Positions 27,590 through 36,847 of a stretch of 64,000 nt of DNA are shown one piece after another. The DNA lies in the NCBI RefSeq assembly GCF_025643255.1, contig NZ_CP087112.1:2356001-2420000 (forward strand), given 5' to 3'. The translations under genes were made by a program, and so were the position numbers. Within the stretch, counting starts at the first letter, position 1. Each line of letters starts with the position of its first letter. The DNA is from Halomonas sp. 7T. GTDB taxonomy: Bacteria > Pseudomonadota > Gammaproteobacteria > Pseudomonadales > Halomonadaceae. The notes under the pieces are model-generated. The model saw only the letters and a program-made list of their open reading frames with translations, was not told where the DNA came from and searched no databases.

Positions 27590-29155
27590 ATGCTAAAAAC
27601 ACTCTATACACGGCTCTCTCTCGGGCTGTTTTTACTGCTGCTGGCCGTTGGGCTGCTGTATACCTTTATCAGCCTCTATTCGCTGCGCGGATACAGCGCC
27701 TCAGTCAGCCAAGCATTGCATCAGGATTTGGCGCAAACCTTGGTCTCCGACCGAAACTTAGTCAGCGACGGCGGCCTTAATCCCGGCGCCCTGGAAGAGC
27801 TTTTCTCCCTGTATATGGCCATCAACCCCAGCATTGAAATCTATCTGCTGGATTTAGATGGCGCCATTCTGTCCTACTCGGCCAACCCCACGCAGATCAA
27901 ACGTAACCACGTGTCGCTGACCCCCATACATCAACTGATAGAGGACAGGAGCCTTTACCCACTGCTCGGCGATGACCCCCGCAGCCACGACCGGCAGAAA
28001 GTCTTTTCCGTTACCCCAGTGCCCTCGACAGATAACCCACAAGGGTACCTCTACGTGGTGCTACGCGGAGAGCAGTACGATGCGGCGGAAACCATGGCCC
28101 GTGGCGGCAAAGTCCTTGAGATGAGCGCCTGGGCACTACTGGTGAGCCTCGCTGTTGCGATGGTAGGCGGGTTGGCGATCTTCCACCTGCTCACCCGCCG
28201 CCTAAGATCGCTCACGCGACTAGTGGCGGAATTTGAAAACAGTGATAAGCGCCAGCCTCTCCCTTCCCATCACCCTAGCGCTCTCCAGCACTCTCACCCC
28301 TCAGAGGCCAGCGTAGCGCACTTCAGCAATACCCGATGGCGCAACAAGCAACCGGTAGTGCGTGATGAGATCGACTATTTGGGCGCCTCCTTCGACGACA
28401 TGGCCCGGCGGATTGCCTCTCAGATTGAACAACTCAAAGAGAAAGACGCCCAGCGCCGCCAGCTAATCGCCCAGGTGTCCCATGACCTGCGTACCCCGCT
28501 AGCCTCCATGCAAGGCTACATCGAAAGCCTACAATTACGGCGTGACCGTTTAAGCCCCGAGGAGCAGGATCGCTTTCTCACTATCGCCCTCAAAGAGGGC
28601 CGCCGTTTAAGCCGCTTGGTGGATGAACTCTTTGAGCTTGCCGCTCTTGAGGCAAGAGAGAAACAGCCGGTGCCAGAACCCTTCCCACTAGCGGAACTTG
28701 TCCACGATGTGGTTCAGAAACATCGCCCAGCCGCTTATGAGAGCCAGTTAACGCTATCGCTAAGTGGCGACCCGGAACTGCCTCTCGCCTATGCCGATTT
28801 AGCCATGACGGAACGCGTGCTAGATAACCTGATCAGCAATGCCATTGCTTACAGTCCTGCGGGTAGCGGTATTAACGTGGTAGTGGGCCAAACAGGGGGC
28901 GAACCCGAGGTATGCGTAAAGGACAGCGGCCCGGGCATTGCAGAACAAGACCTCCCGCATATTTTCGAGCCTTTTTATCGCGGTGACGCCTCTGGCGACT
29001 CCGGTCACGCAGGCCTCGGGCTGGCGATTGCGCGCAGAATTATGATGCTTCAGGGCGGTGATATCCGCGTGGAAAACCTGGCTACCGGCGGCGCCTGCTT
29101 CTGCATACGTTTGCCGGTAAAAGCCGCTTTCTCACCCGGCGTTATAAATACGTAA
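27590..29155 (+). CDS. Sensor histidine kinase paired with the upstream regulator
   Basis: Encodes 521 residues: TM1 (8-30), periplasmic sensor (30-180), TM2 (about 183-202), HAMP, DHp with QVSHDLRTPLASMQGY (phospho-His), and HATPase with NLISNAIAYS, DSGPGI and GLGLAIARR. A low-complexity insert rich in His, Ser and Pro (about 222-250) interrupts the HAMP-DHp linker. Likely signals oxidative damage in the periplasm given its msrPQ neighbours; the ligand is not visible. Confidence 0.88.
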   Translation: MLKTLYTRLSLGLFLLLLAVGLLYTFISLYSLRGYSASVSQALHQDLAQTLVSDRNLVSDGGLNPGALEELFSLYMAINPSIEIYLLDLDGAILSYSANPTQIKRNHVSLTPIHQLIEDRSLYPLLGDDPRSHDRQKVFSVTPVPSTDNPQGYLYVVLRGEQYDAAETMARGGKVLEMSAWALLVSLAVAMVGGLAIFHLLTRRLRSLTRLVAEFENSDKRQPLPSHHPSALQHSHPSEASVAHFSNTRWRNKQPVVRDEIDYLGASFDDMARRIASQIEQLKEKDAQRRQLIAQVSHDLRTPLASMQGYIESLQLRRDRLSPEEQDRFLTIALKEGRRLSRLVDELFELAALEAREKQPVPEPFPLAELVHDVVQKHRPAAYESQLTLSLSGDPELPLAYADLAMTERVLDNLISNAIAYSPAGSGINVVVGQTGGEPEVCVKDSGPGIAEQDLPHIFEPFYRGDASGDSGHAGLGLAIARRIMMLQGGDIRVENLATGGACFCIRLPVKAAFSPGVINT

Positions 29156-29239
29156 TAACTTTGAGAGTTGTTTGTGATAACTCTGATGCAAACTGCTTTT
29201 TATATTCATACCAACCGTTTTCCCTCGTGGAGGCATCCA

Positions 29240-30256
29240 TTGCTTATCAAGATTGCCAAACCCAGTGACCTACGCGAATCTGATGTAACGCCGGAATCTA
29301 TCTACCTCTCCAGGCGGCGCTTTATGGGCGGCATGGTGGGGCTAGGCGCGGGCCTCGCCCTCTCCGGCAACGCACACGCCAATGCCGATTATTCGGATGT
29401 CTCTGAAGGGAATGGGCCGGCATGGCTAAAGGAAAAAATCAGCGATACCCAATGGCGCGCGATTACCCCAAGCAACCCCGAGAAGGACAAGATCGCCCCC
29501 TTCGATGACGCCAGTGGCTACAACAATTTCTACGAATTTGGCACCGGCAAAACCGACCCCGCCCGACATGCTGGCAGCCTGGAAACCCAGCCCTGGAGCG
29601 TGGTGGTGGATGGCGAAGTGAATAATGGCGGGCGCTTTACCCTGGAGGACTTTGCCAAACCTTCTCAGTTTGAAGAGCGCATTTACCGGCTGCGCTGTGT
29701 TGAGGCGTGGTCGATGGTGATTCCCTGGCTGGGCATTCCGCTGGCTGACGTTATCAAACGCGCCGACCCCACCAGTAACGCTAAATACGTGCGCTTTGAA
29801 ACCCTGGTCGACCCCGAACAGATGCCCGGGCAGCGCTCTTCGTTTTCACTGATCGACTGGCCTTATGTGGAAGGCTTGCGCTTAGATGAAGCCATGAACC
29901 CGTTAACGCTGCTGGCCATGGGCATGTACGGCCGCGAACTGCCCAACCAAAACGGCGCACCTTTGCGCTTAGTCGTGCCCTGGAAATACGGCTTTAAGAG
30001 CATCAAATCGATTGTACGTATCTCTCTAGTAGAAGAGCAGCCGGTCAACACGTGGCAGCTCATCGCCCCAAATGAGTACGGTTTCTACGCCAACGTTAAC
30101 CCCCAAGTCGATCACCCCCGCTGGAGCCAAGCGACGGAGCGACGGCTACCTAATAGCCTGTTCAGCCCAAACACCATCGATACCCTGATGTTTAACGGCT
30201 ACGCCGACGAGGTCGCTGAGATGTATGCGGGGTTGGATTTGAGGGCAAACTACTAA
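29240..30256 (+). CDS. msrP: Protein-methionine-sulfoxide reductase, molybdopterin subunit
   Basis: Periplasmic Mo-enzyme repairing oxidised methionines, fed by MsrQ. Seen: twin-arginine signal [15 protein letters not shown], the [13 protein letters not shown] lead-in, [11 protein letters not shown], the Mo-ligand Cys in [12 protein letters not shown] and the tail [20 protein letters not shown]. Nearly every conserved block of E. coli MsrP is present. I place the start at TTG 29240: GGAGG lies six bases before it, and the protein begins as family members do; upstream in-frame codons add 24 unlikely residues. It overlaps msrQ by one base. Confidence 0.92.
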   Translation: MLIKIAKPSDLRESDVTPESIYLSRRRFMGGMVGLGAGLALSGNAHANADYSDVSEGNGPAWLKEKISDTQWRAITPSNPEKDKIAPFDDASGYNNFYEFGTGKTDPARHAGSLETQPWSVVVDGEVNNGGRFTLEDFAKPSQFEERIYRLRCVEAWSMVIPWLGIPLADVIKRADPTSNAKYVRFETLVDPEQMPGQRSSFSLIDWPYVEGLRLDEAMNPLTLLAMGMYGRELPNQNGAPLRLVVPWKYGFKSIKSIVRISLVEEQPVNTWQLIAPNEYGFYANVNPQVDHPRWSQATERRLPNSLFSPNTIDTLMFNGYADEVAEMYAGLDLRANY

Positions 30257-30876
30257 TGGCCACGCCAAAAAAGTGGCTAGCGTGGCGTGTCGGTGTCTTT
30301 CTGGCGGCGCTGGCGCCGCTGCTGCTCTGGAGCTGGCAGGTCGCCAATAACGCTGCTGGCCCCGAGCCAGGTAACTACCTGTTGCTGAACATCGGCATTG
30401 GCGGGCTATGGATGCTGCTTCTCACACTCAGCCTTACCCCACTCACTAAACTCACCCGGTGGAAAGGCTTTGCCCTCATCCGCCGCCAGCTTGGCCTCTG
30501 GGCGCTCGCCTATGCCACCCTGCATATGCTCTGCTATGTTCTGTTTATTTTAGGCCTTAACTGGGCGCAGCTGGGTAGCGAACTGGTCAAGCGGCCCTAC
30601 ATTATTGTGGGCATGCTAGCGCTGCTTGGCCTTGCCGTACTGGGCGCCACTTCCAACCGCTGGTCGATGAAGCGCCTCGGCAAACGCTGGAAGCCGCTGC
30701 ACAAATTTTCCTACCCCATTTTGGGCTTGGTGCTGCTGCACTTTTTCTGGGTAGTTCGCGCAGATATGCAAGAGTGGGCGATGTATGCTGCTATTGCTGC
30801 GCTCATCATGGTCACCCGCTTGCCCCCGATTGCCCGCACGCTGCCTACGTTACGCTATCGGCTCAGCCGTGGTTAA
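30256..30876 (+). CDS. msrQ: MsrQ heme-binding membrane subunit
   Basis: Six-helix inner-membrane b-type cytochrome that passes quinone-pool electrons to MsrP. Seen: RRQLGLWALAYATLHMLCY with heme His, KRLGKRWKPLHKFSYPILGL and LLHFFWVVRADM. Its ATG overlaps the msrP stop (TAATG), so translation is coupled. Confidence 0.9.
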   Translation: MATPKKWLAWRVGVFLAALAPLLLWSWQVANNAAGPEPGNYLLLNIGIGGLWMLLLTLSLTPLTKLTRWKGFALIRRQLGLWALAYATLHMLCYVLFILGLNWAQLGSELVKRPYIIVGMLALLGLAVLGATSNRWSMKRLGKRWKPLHKFSYPILGLVLLHFFWVVRADMQEWAMYAAIAALIMVTRLPPIARTLPTLRYRLSRG

Positions 30877-31045
30877 AAACCGCTAACGCTGACACATCGT
30901 GACCGGGGAACAGCAGCGACGCATAGAGACATAGATTTCAGCTTGTGCAATGCATTGCCTCACTATAATTTATTTCTATCCACGGCTCAGCATTACTGCG
31001 TTTATGTTGCTTAACGCTTAAACAAAACTGACAAAGGTGTCGTCT

Positions 31046-32515
31046 ATGCCCCCCGCCGCCCCCTCACCACACGCTCCATTACTGCACCACCATGGCCATG
31101 GCGCTTGCTGCTGTGGCTCACCGCTGCTTCAGCGCTTCCATGAACGCATAATGGCCGAGATCACCCGTCGCCAATTACTCGGTGGTGCCGCTGCGGTGAT
31201 GGCGCTTTTTGCGGGCCTACATGCCCCCATGTCGATCGCTAACCAACCCAAGCGACAAGATGGACCGCTACTGCTGACCAACCTTGCCCTATTCGATGGT
31301 AACGGCACTGCGCTGCGCGACGGCGTGACCGTGCGCATCGAAGAGGGCCGCATTCAGGCCATTTTGCCCCAGGACGCCCCCGCAGAAGGCGCCGAAGTGA
31401 TTGATTGCGGCGGCCGCGTACTCATGCCGGGGTTGATCGACGCCCACTGGCACACCACCTTAGCGGCGATTAGCCAGGTCGCCGCCATGACCTCAGACGT
31501 AGGCTACGTGCATTTGGTGGCCGCTCAGGAAGCAGAGCGCACGCTGATGCGCGGCATTACGTCGGTGCGGGATGTGGGCGGGCCTTCGTTTGCGCTAAAG
31601 CGCGCTATCGATGAAGGCATTGTGGCCGGGCCGCGTATTTTTCCTGCTGGCGCCATGATCTCCCAAACCTCGGGCCACGGCGATTTCCGCATGCGCCATG
31701 AAGTACCTCGGGGTAGCACGACCCCCTTGAGCGAACAGGAGCGCCAAGGGGTAGCCGCCATCGCCGACGGCGAAGCCGAAGTGCTACGGCGCACCCGTGA
31801 GCAGCTGATGCTGGGAGCATCGCAGATCAAATTAATGGCGGGTGGCGGAGTCGCTTCCACCTACGATCCACTGGATAGCACCCAATTCACCGAGCGCGAA
31901 CTACGCGCAGCGGTTGAAGCAGCGGAAGACTGGGGCACCTACGTTATGGTGCATGTGTATACCCCCCGGGGCATTCAACGGGCGCTGAGGGCTGGCGTTA
32001 AATCAATCGAGCACGGCCAACTGGCCGATGAAGAAACCGCCCGAATGATGGCAGGCGAAGGCGCATGGTGGAGCCTGCAACCCTTCCTCCAGGATGAAGA
32101 TGCCAACGTTTACCCCGATGCCGCTCGTCGCGAGGCCCAGCGCCAAGTGGCAGAAGGCACGGTGCGGGCCTATGAGCTCGCCCAGCGTTTCGATATTAAA
32201 ACCGCCTGGGGCACCGACATTCTGTTTAGCCCGCAAAATACGCCCAATCAACTGCGCCAGCTAGCCAAACTGACCCGCTTTTACGACCCCTTAACGGTCC
32301 TGGCTATGGCCACAGGACGCAACGGCGAAATGCTCGCGCTTTCTGGCCCGCGTAACCCCTACCCTGGCACGCTTGGCAAAATTGAGACAGGCGCGCTTGC
32401 CGACCTGCTCCTAGTCGATGGCGACCCCACCCAAAACCTTGATTTTCTTCATGACCCAGAACGTAACTTACGCCTGATTATGAAAGGTGGGCGCATCTAC
32501 AAAGACACCCGATAA
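31046..32515 (+). CDS. Secreted amidohydrolase with His/Cys-rich N-terminus
   Basis: Metal-dependent hydrolase of the imidazolonepropionase/Xaa-Pro dipeptidase-like branch. Seen: metal site DAHWHTT, the carboxylatable Lys region QIKLMAGGG, metal His in MVHVYT and SIEHGQ, Asp in AWGTDILF, and the beta-sandwich ends. A twin-arginine-like motif EITRRQLLGGAAAVMALFAG follows an odd leader, HHHGHGACCC, which could bind a metal. ATG 31046 is preferred to the GTG at 31037 for its AAAGGTG spacing; an ATG at 31151 starts just before the Tat motif but lacks a ribosome site. Followed nine bases later by an outer-membrane protein. Substrate unknown. Confidence 0.8.
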   Translation: MPPAAPSPHAPLLHHHGHGACCCGSPLLQRFHERIMAEITRRQLLGGAAAVMALFAGLHAPMSIANQPKRQDGPLLLTNLALFDGNGTALRDGVTVRIEEGRIQAILPQDAPAEGAEVIDCGGRVLMPGLIDAHWHTTLAAISQVAAMTSDVGYVHLVAAQEAERTLMRGITSVRDVGGPSFALKRAIDEGIVAGPRIFPAGAMISQTSGHGDFRMRHEVPRGSTTPLSEQERQGVAAIADGEAEVLRRTREQLMLGASQIKLMAGGGVASTYDPLDSTQFTERELRAAVEAAEDWGTYVMVHVYTPRGIQRALRAGVKSIEHGQLADEETARMMAGEGAWWSLQPFLQDEDANVYPDAARREAQRQVAEGTVRAYELAQRFDIKTAWGTDILFSPQNTPNQLRQLAKLTRFYDPLTVLAMATGRNGEMLALSGPRNPYPGTLGKIETGALADLLLVDGDPTQNLDFLHDPERNLRLIMKGGRIYKDTR

Positions 32516-32523
32516 GGATAATC

Positions 32524-33267
32524 ATGATGCCTACATCACGCTCACTGGTTGCCGCCATTGGCCTTATCGCTGCAGGCGTTGCCACTCAATCTCCTGCGCA
32601 GGAAAGCAGCTGGCGTTACCAGCTAACCCCCTATGGATGGATGACCGGATTATCCGGTGACCTGCGCCCACTGGACAATGCCCCCACTGTCAGTACCTCA
32701 CGCTCGTTTAGCAACGTGATGGATGACCTGGAAGGCGCATTTTTTATGGCGGGTAGCGCCCGAAAAGACCGCTGGGTACTGTTTGGCGATATTACCTGGG
32801 CCTCTCTTAGCCATGAGAGCATGCTATTGTCGGGCGTTGTGGTAGAAGGCAACCTGCGCCAGCGTTCACTAACCGCTGCCGCCGGTTATCAAGTGGTCAG
32901 CACGCCGACCCAATACCTTGATCTACTAGCAGGCGCACGCGCTTGGCGGATCGAAGCCGACGTAAAGGTGCCCGCCTTAGGGGTTAGCGCCAGCGCAACA
33001 GAACGCTGGGTCGACCCGCTCCTTGCCGCTCGCCTGCGCTCCACGTGGTCGCCTAAGTGGTCAACGCTAGTGCATGTTGATACCGGCGGTTTCGGCGTGG
33101 GTTCTGATAGCACCTGGCAGGCAGTCGCTACCGCCAACTACCTGATCAATGACACCTTACATCTCTCAGCGGGCTTTCGACACTTAGCCGTAGACCGCGA
33201 TGAAAATGGCACCCGCATCGATGTATCGATGAGCGGCCCACTACTCGGTGCCACTTGGAGGTTTTAA
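32524..33267 (+). CDS. Outer-membrane beta-barrel-like protein
   Basis: Encodes 247 residues with a signal peptide (1-25, ending QSPAQE), alternating amphipathic strands from about residue 30, and a C-terminal aromatic end (LLGATWRF), as in outer-membrane barrels. The length suggests 8-12 strands. It begins nine bases after the amidohydrolase, so the two probably form one transcript and may act together in the envelope. No specific family named. Confidence 0.7.
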   Translation: MMPTSRSLVAAIGLIAAGVATQSPAQESSWRYQLTPYGWMTGLSGDLRPLDNAPTVSTSRSFSNVMDDLEGAFFMAGSARKDRWVLFGDITWASLSHESMLLSGVVVEGNLRQRSLTAAAGYQVVSTPTQYLDLLAGARAWRIEADVKVPALGVSASATERWVDPLLAARLRSTWSPKWSTLVHVDTGGFGVGSDSTWQAVATANYLINDTLHLSAGFRHLAVDRDENGTRIDVSMSGPLLGATWRF

Positions 33268-33324
33268 TGAAGCGTTGACGTCACAGCGCACCTCGTCAAA
33301 GCTGCCTCCAAAAAGCTCAGAGAT

Positions 33325-34095
33325 TTATTCGTCTCCTGAGTAGACGCGTTTCTTCTGAAACGCATCGCTAAACGCCGCCGCTAAAATGCCGGTGGGCATG
33401 GCGATAATTCCGATGCCTGCGACTGCCGTTAGGCCTGCAAAAAACTTACCGATTGCAGTTATCGGCGTAACATCGCCATAACCCACCGTGGTCAGCGTGG
33501 CGATACTCCACCATAACGCCCGGGGTACGCTGCCAAAGGCGTCCGGCTGGGCAGCCGCTTCCACCACATATAAGCAGCTAGAAGAAAACAGCAGCAGCAG
33601 GCCTGCCACCCCAACACTTAACAACAGCTCATGACAACGGGTTTTCAGCGCATCCGCCAACGCCGACCATGCTTGGCTAAACCTGCCCAATCGCGCAAGA
33701 CGTAGCATGCGAAGCAAACGAAACAGCCGTACCAAAAAGGCATTATCTTGAGCCATAAAACCCAGAAAGTACGGCAAGATAGCGATCAAATCGACCAAGG
33801 CCCAGAACGAGAAAATATAGCGGATTCGGCCCCTGACACCACGATAGCGTGGCTCTTCGCCAATGGCGTACAGCCGTAGCAAATACTCCCCTATAAAGAG
33901 CACCACAAACACGGTTTCTAAGATGGGAAAAAGGTGTGGTGACAGCGCGCGTAGCGTTGGCTCAGTCTCCAAAATGGCCGTCAGTGATGCCAACAAAATC
34001 AACACACAAATAGTGCGATTAGTTACCGACAACCCAAGCTGCAAGCGGGTTTCTGGCGCTAACTGTCGATACAGGGCAACTCTCGAAATTTTCAT
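33325..34095 (-). CDS. Voltage-gated-type potassium channel
   Basis: Encodes 256 residues with six membrane segments. The S4-like stretch RLFRLLRMLRLARLGR carries regularly spaced arginines, and the filter TLTTVGYGDVTP is a K-selective signature. It matches prokaryotic Kv-like ion transporters. Monocistronic; converges with the outer-membrane protein gene. Confidence 0.9.
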   Translation of the reverse strand: MKISRVALYRQLAPETRLQLGLSVTNRTICVLILLASLTAILETEPTLRALSPHLFPILETVFVVLFIGEYLLRLYAIGEEPRYRGVRGRIRYIFSFWALVDLIAILPYFLGFMAQDNAFLVRLFRLLRMLRLARLGRFSQAWSALADALKTRCHELLLSVGVAGLLLLFSSSCLYVVEAAAQPDAFGSVPRALWWSIATLTTVGYGDVTPITAIGKFFAGLTAVAGIGIIAMPTGILAAAFSDAFQKKRVYSGDE

Positions 34096-34160
34096 GCGTT
34101 GGAAGGCTTCAGTTATGTGACGCTTCAGTTATATGGCGTTAGAAAGCAAGCACTATACGC

Positions 34161-35198
34161 TTAAAACCCTAACAACCGCTTACGAACAGGCCGAATAGCG
34201 ACCAGTACCAGGACGACTAAGGCTAACCACTCGACAGAGGCCGGTAGCAGCTCCTGCACTTGGCTGGCCTGTTGAACCGGGTTCCAGCCCGTCATCGCCA
34301 GCGTTTTATCAAACACCCAGCCGATCAGCACCGTCACCAGCAGAATGCTACCCAGGTAAACCGCCAAAGCTTGGCTGCCAAACTCACGCCGCAGAATGGC
34401 TAGGGTGGCCAGGCTCGTCACAGGGCCAGCCAGTAGAAAAACTAACGCCATTCCCGGCGAAATGCCCGCCAATAGCAAACCCGCGGCAACCGGCGTGGCG
34501 GCGGTCGCGCAGATATACAAGGGAATGCCAATCACCGCCATGAGAATAAGCGCCAGCAGCCCACCCGAAAAACCTACCAGGGTTTCTGGCGGCACAAAGG
34601 TCACCAACACCCCTGCCAGCAATAAACCAGCAAACATCCAACGGCTGATGTCATCCAGTAAGTCACTAAAGGCATACTTTAACCCTGCCGTTACCCCCGT
34701 CGCTTCAGCGGCAGCGCCTGTTTCATCGCTCACCTCTTTAGATTCACAGCCTTTTGATGCACAGCAGCTGCTAACAGGGGTATTGTTCGGCACTGCTGAT
34801 TGTCCGGTAAAGCCCACTAAAATGCCCGTTACTATCGCGGTTACCAAGGCCCCTAGCACCCGCGCCAACGCCATTAATGGGCCTAACAGCACACTGGTAA
34901 TGAGCATGGAATCCACGCCAACACCCGGTGTACTAATCAGAAAAGACGTGGTGGGGCCACGGCCCGCCCCACCCCGGTGCAAGGCCAGCGCAGTGGGAAT
35001 CGCCCCACAGGAACACAGCGGCAACGGCATTCCAATGAACGCTCCGCGAGTAATACTGCCCAGCCCGCGTCCCCCCATCCAACGCTGAAGTAAGTGCTCC
35101 GGCATCCATGCCTTAATCAGCCCTGCAATCCCCAACCCCAGCAGCAGCCAAGGGGCAGCGGTCAAAGCAATACTTAACAGTTCATTGATCAACGTCAT
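34161..35198 (-). CDS. SO_0444/ArsP-like metal permease
   Basis: Inner-membrane permease of 345 residues with about eight to ten helices. Conserved PLPLCSCGAIPTALAL and repeat TPGVGVDS mark the family; a cytosolic loop carries SSCCASKGCES, a probable metal-binding cysteine cluster. Relatives export metals such as zinc or copper. Divergent from a MerR regulator with a perfect operator between them, so metal-inducible expression is likely. Metal identity is inferred from the regulator. Confidence 0.85.
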   Translation of the reverse strand: MTLINELLSIALTAAPWLLLGLGIAGLIKAWMPEHLLQRWMGGRGLGSITRGAFIGMPLPLCSCGAIPTALALHRGGAGRGPTTSFLISTPGVGVDSMLITSVLLGPLMALARVLGALVTAIVTGILVGFTGQSAVPNNTPVSSCCASKGCESKEVSDETGAAAEATGVTAGLKYAFSDLLDDISRWMFAGLLLAGVLVTFVPPETLVGFSGGLLALILMAVIGIPLYICATAATPVAAGLLLAGISPGMALVFLLAGPVTSLATLAILRREFGSQALAVYLGSILLVTVLIGWVFDKTLAMTGWNPVQQASQVQELLPASVEWLALVVLVLVAIRPVRKRLLGF

Positions 35199-35236
35199 CG
35201 TCGGTTACCTGCTTGTTAACTCACAAAGTAACGACT

Positions 35237-35267
35237 AGCCTAAACCCTGTAACTGTTACAGGGTCAA
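35237..35267 (-). promoter_or_regulatory. MerR-type promoter and operator for the permease
   Basis: Minus-strand -35 TTGACC (35267-35262) and -10 TAGGCT (35242-35237) are separated by 19 bases, the overlong spacing that MerR proteins correct. Within the spacer lies a perfect palindrome ACCCTGTAAC-T-GTTACAGGGT (35244-35264). The merR start codon is only five bases from the -35, so the same site may repress merR. Confidence 0.88.
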
Positions 35268-35271
35268 GCTG

Positions 35272-35718
35272 ATGAAACGCCACTATCGTATTGGGGAAGT
35301 TGCCAGCCGAACCGGATGCTCGCCGGAGAGTATTCGCCATTATGAAAAACTCGGATTACTCACGCCGCCACAGCGGGGGGAGCAAGGCTATCGCTCTTAT
35401 GATCAAGCAGCACTGGAACGCATTGGCTTTATTCGCCATGGCCGCAGCCTGGGGCTAGACCTGCACAGCATTCAGGAACTGTTAGCGCTTTCCGACAACC
35501 CCGATACCGACTGCACCGCCGCCGATGACATCGCCAGCCGCCATCTTGAACATTTGGAAGAACGCATCGCTGCTTTACAAGCACTGGCAGGCGAGCTGCG
35601 CCAAGTGGTTCATCAATGCCGAGGCGGCAAGGCGGCTAACTGCCAGATTATTCAAACACTGTACGACCACCAACCCGCGTGTAGTGAACGGGGCTGTGGA
35701 GAAGTGAAAGCGTTATAA
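35272..35718 (+). CDS. MerR-family metal-responsive regulator (ZntR/CadR-like)
   Basis: 148 residues: HTH (RIGEVASRTGCSPESIRHYE), hinge, dimer helix and C-terminal metal loop. Cys81, Cys116 and Cys124 fit the ZntR-type metal site, with extra Cys137 and Cys142 in a CSERGC tail like CadR. This suggests Zn, Cd or Pb sensing; the choice among them is not certain. It controls the divergent permease through the palindrome at 35244-35264. Confidence 0.88.
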   Translation: MKRHYRIGEVASRTGCSPESIRHYEKLGLLTPPQRGEQGYRSYDQAALERIGFIRHGRSLGLDLHSIQELLALSDNPDTDCTAADDIASRHLEHLEERIAALQALAGELRQVVHQCRGGKAANCQIIQTLYDHQPACSERGCGEVKAL

Positions 35719-35787
35719 CCCTTGCCACGCCGACGTTCAGCCAACCGCCGGTAACGGTGATGTCAGCCTCTTAAAAAGGAACGCCGC

Positions 35788-36315
35788 ATGATCGAGACAC
35801 GGGAAGAACTCGACGCTATTAAAGCGTCATGCTATGCGATGGTGACCAAAAGCGCAGGGATCTCGGCGGGCGCCGCTGTTGTTCCGATTCCTGGGATGGA
35901 TATCGGCTCAGATGTCGCCATCTTAATGCGCCTAATTCCTAACATTAATGCCCAGTTTGGCTTAACTCCCGAACAAATCGAAAGCCTGGATACCGAAACC
36001 AAGCTCTTTGTGATGACCACCATTTCCAATACCGGAAGCAAGCTAGCCGGTAAGTACATCACCCAGAAATTAATCGTCACGCTGCTGCAAAAGATGGGCG
36101 TTAAGGTCGCCGCCAAAGGGGTCTCTAAGTTTGTGCCCTTCATTGGCAGCGCCGTCGCAGGCGGCATCAGCTTTACCGCCATGAAATACATGGGCAACAG
36201 CCATATCGACGATTGCTACAAGATTGCCCTCGCCACGCTGGAAAATAAGCCGCGAGAACCCGAGACGAAAGCGCAGAGCGATACCGCAACCGACGCCCCC
36301 AACAATATCGATTAA
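35788..36315 (+). CDS. DUF697-like protein
   Basis: 175 residues: helical, with two hydrophobic segments (residues 25-40, GAAVVPIPGMDIGSDVAI, and 108-126, FVPFIGSAVAGGISFTA) and a P-I-P-G-x-D motif typical of the YcjF/DUF697 group, which associates with dynamin-like or small GTPases. The C-terminus is disordered and acidic. AAAAGGA precedes the ATG. No GTPase gene is adjacent, so the role is unknown. Confidence 0.68.
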   Translation: MIETREELDAIKASCYAMVTKSAGISAGAAVVPIPGMDIGSDVAILMRLIPNINAQFGLTPEQIESLDTETKLFVMTTISNTGSKLAGKYITQKLIVTLLQKMGVKVAAKGVSKFVPFIGSAVAGGISFTAMKYMGNSHIDDCYKIALATLENKPREPETKAQSDTATDAPNNID

Positions 36316-36398
36316 CCCCATCGCTGCGGGCAGCGTGTGTTGGCAATGTTATGCTTTAGCCGCTTTTGATCGTGTTTATAGTCCGCCAGGAGAAAGGA

Positions 36399-36695
36399 AT
36401 GCCCGCTTACATCGTACTAACCCGTGAACACACCCACGACAGCGAAGAGATGAAGCGCTACAGCGAAAAAGCCAAAGCCGCACGTGAAGGCCACGACCCA
36501 CAGCCGATTGCCTTTTATGGCGATTTTGAAGTGCTGGAAGGCAGCGCCATGGAAGGGGCAGTGATTCTACGTTTCCCCGACATGGCCGCCGCCCGCGCTT
36601 GGTACGAAAGCCCCGCCTACCAGGAAGCCCGCAAGCACCGTTTCCTAGGGGCCGATTACCGGGTATTTTTAGTAGATGGCATCGAAGAGGCATGA
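36399..36695 (+). CDS. DUF1330 family protein
   Basis: 98-residue ferredoxin-like alpha+beta domain with the pattern MPAYIVLTREHTHD, VLEGSAMEGAVILRFPD and ARAWYESPAYQEAR, characteristic of DUF1330. Enzymatic role unknown. The ATG at 36399 is preceded by AGGAGAAAGG; an upstream in-frame start at 36366 would include that site. Confidence 0.85.
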   Translation: MPAYIVLTREHTHDSEEMKRYSEKAKAAREGHDPQPIAFYGDFEVLEGSAMEGAVILRFPDMAAARAWYESPAYQEARKHRFLGADYRVFLVDGIEEA

Positions 36696-36717
36696 TGTTC
36701 TTTTAGATGACCGAAGC

Positions 36718-36745
36718 ATCGCACTCAGTGAGTTCTGAGTGCGAT
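36718..36745 (+). terminator. Hairpin after the DUF1330 gene
   Basis: 11-bp perfect stem ATCGCACTCAG/CTGAGTGCGAT, six-base loop. No T-tract follows, so it may protect the 3' end rather than terminate alone. Confidence 0.55.
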
Positions 36746-36781
36746 TGAATGCCTGCCTTGACGTTAAAAAACTGCAAAAAC

Positions 36782-36810
36782 CTATTCGGCTCACTTATTG
36801 AGCCGAATAG
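36782..36810 (-). terminator. Terminator of the phzF-like gene
   Basis: 12-bp perfect stem CTATTCGGCTCA/TGAGCCGAATAG, five-base loop; on the minus strand it is followed by GTTTTTGCAGTTTTTT. A further ATTCGGCTCA copy lies ten bases away at about 36819. Confidence 0.85.
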
Positions 36811-36847
36811 CCGCTGTATTCGGCTCAGCCACGTGGTTAATCTCACC

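Noticed and set aside
34396..35088. 230-aa open frame antisense to the metal permease
   Set aside because: Shadow of a membrane-protein gene; Pro/Ser/Ala-rich without domain structure.
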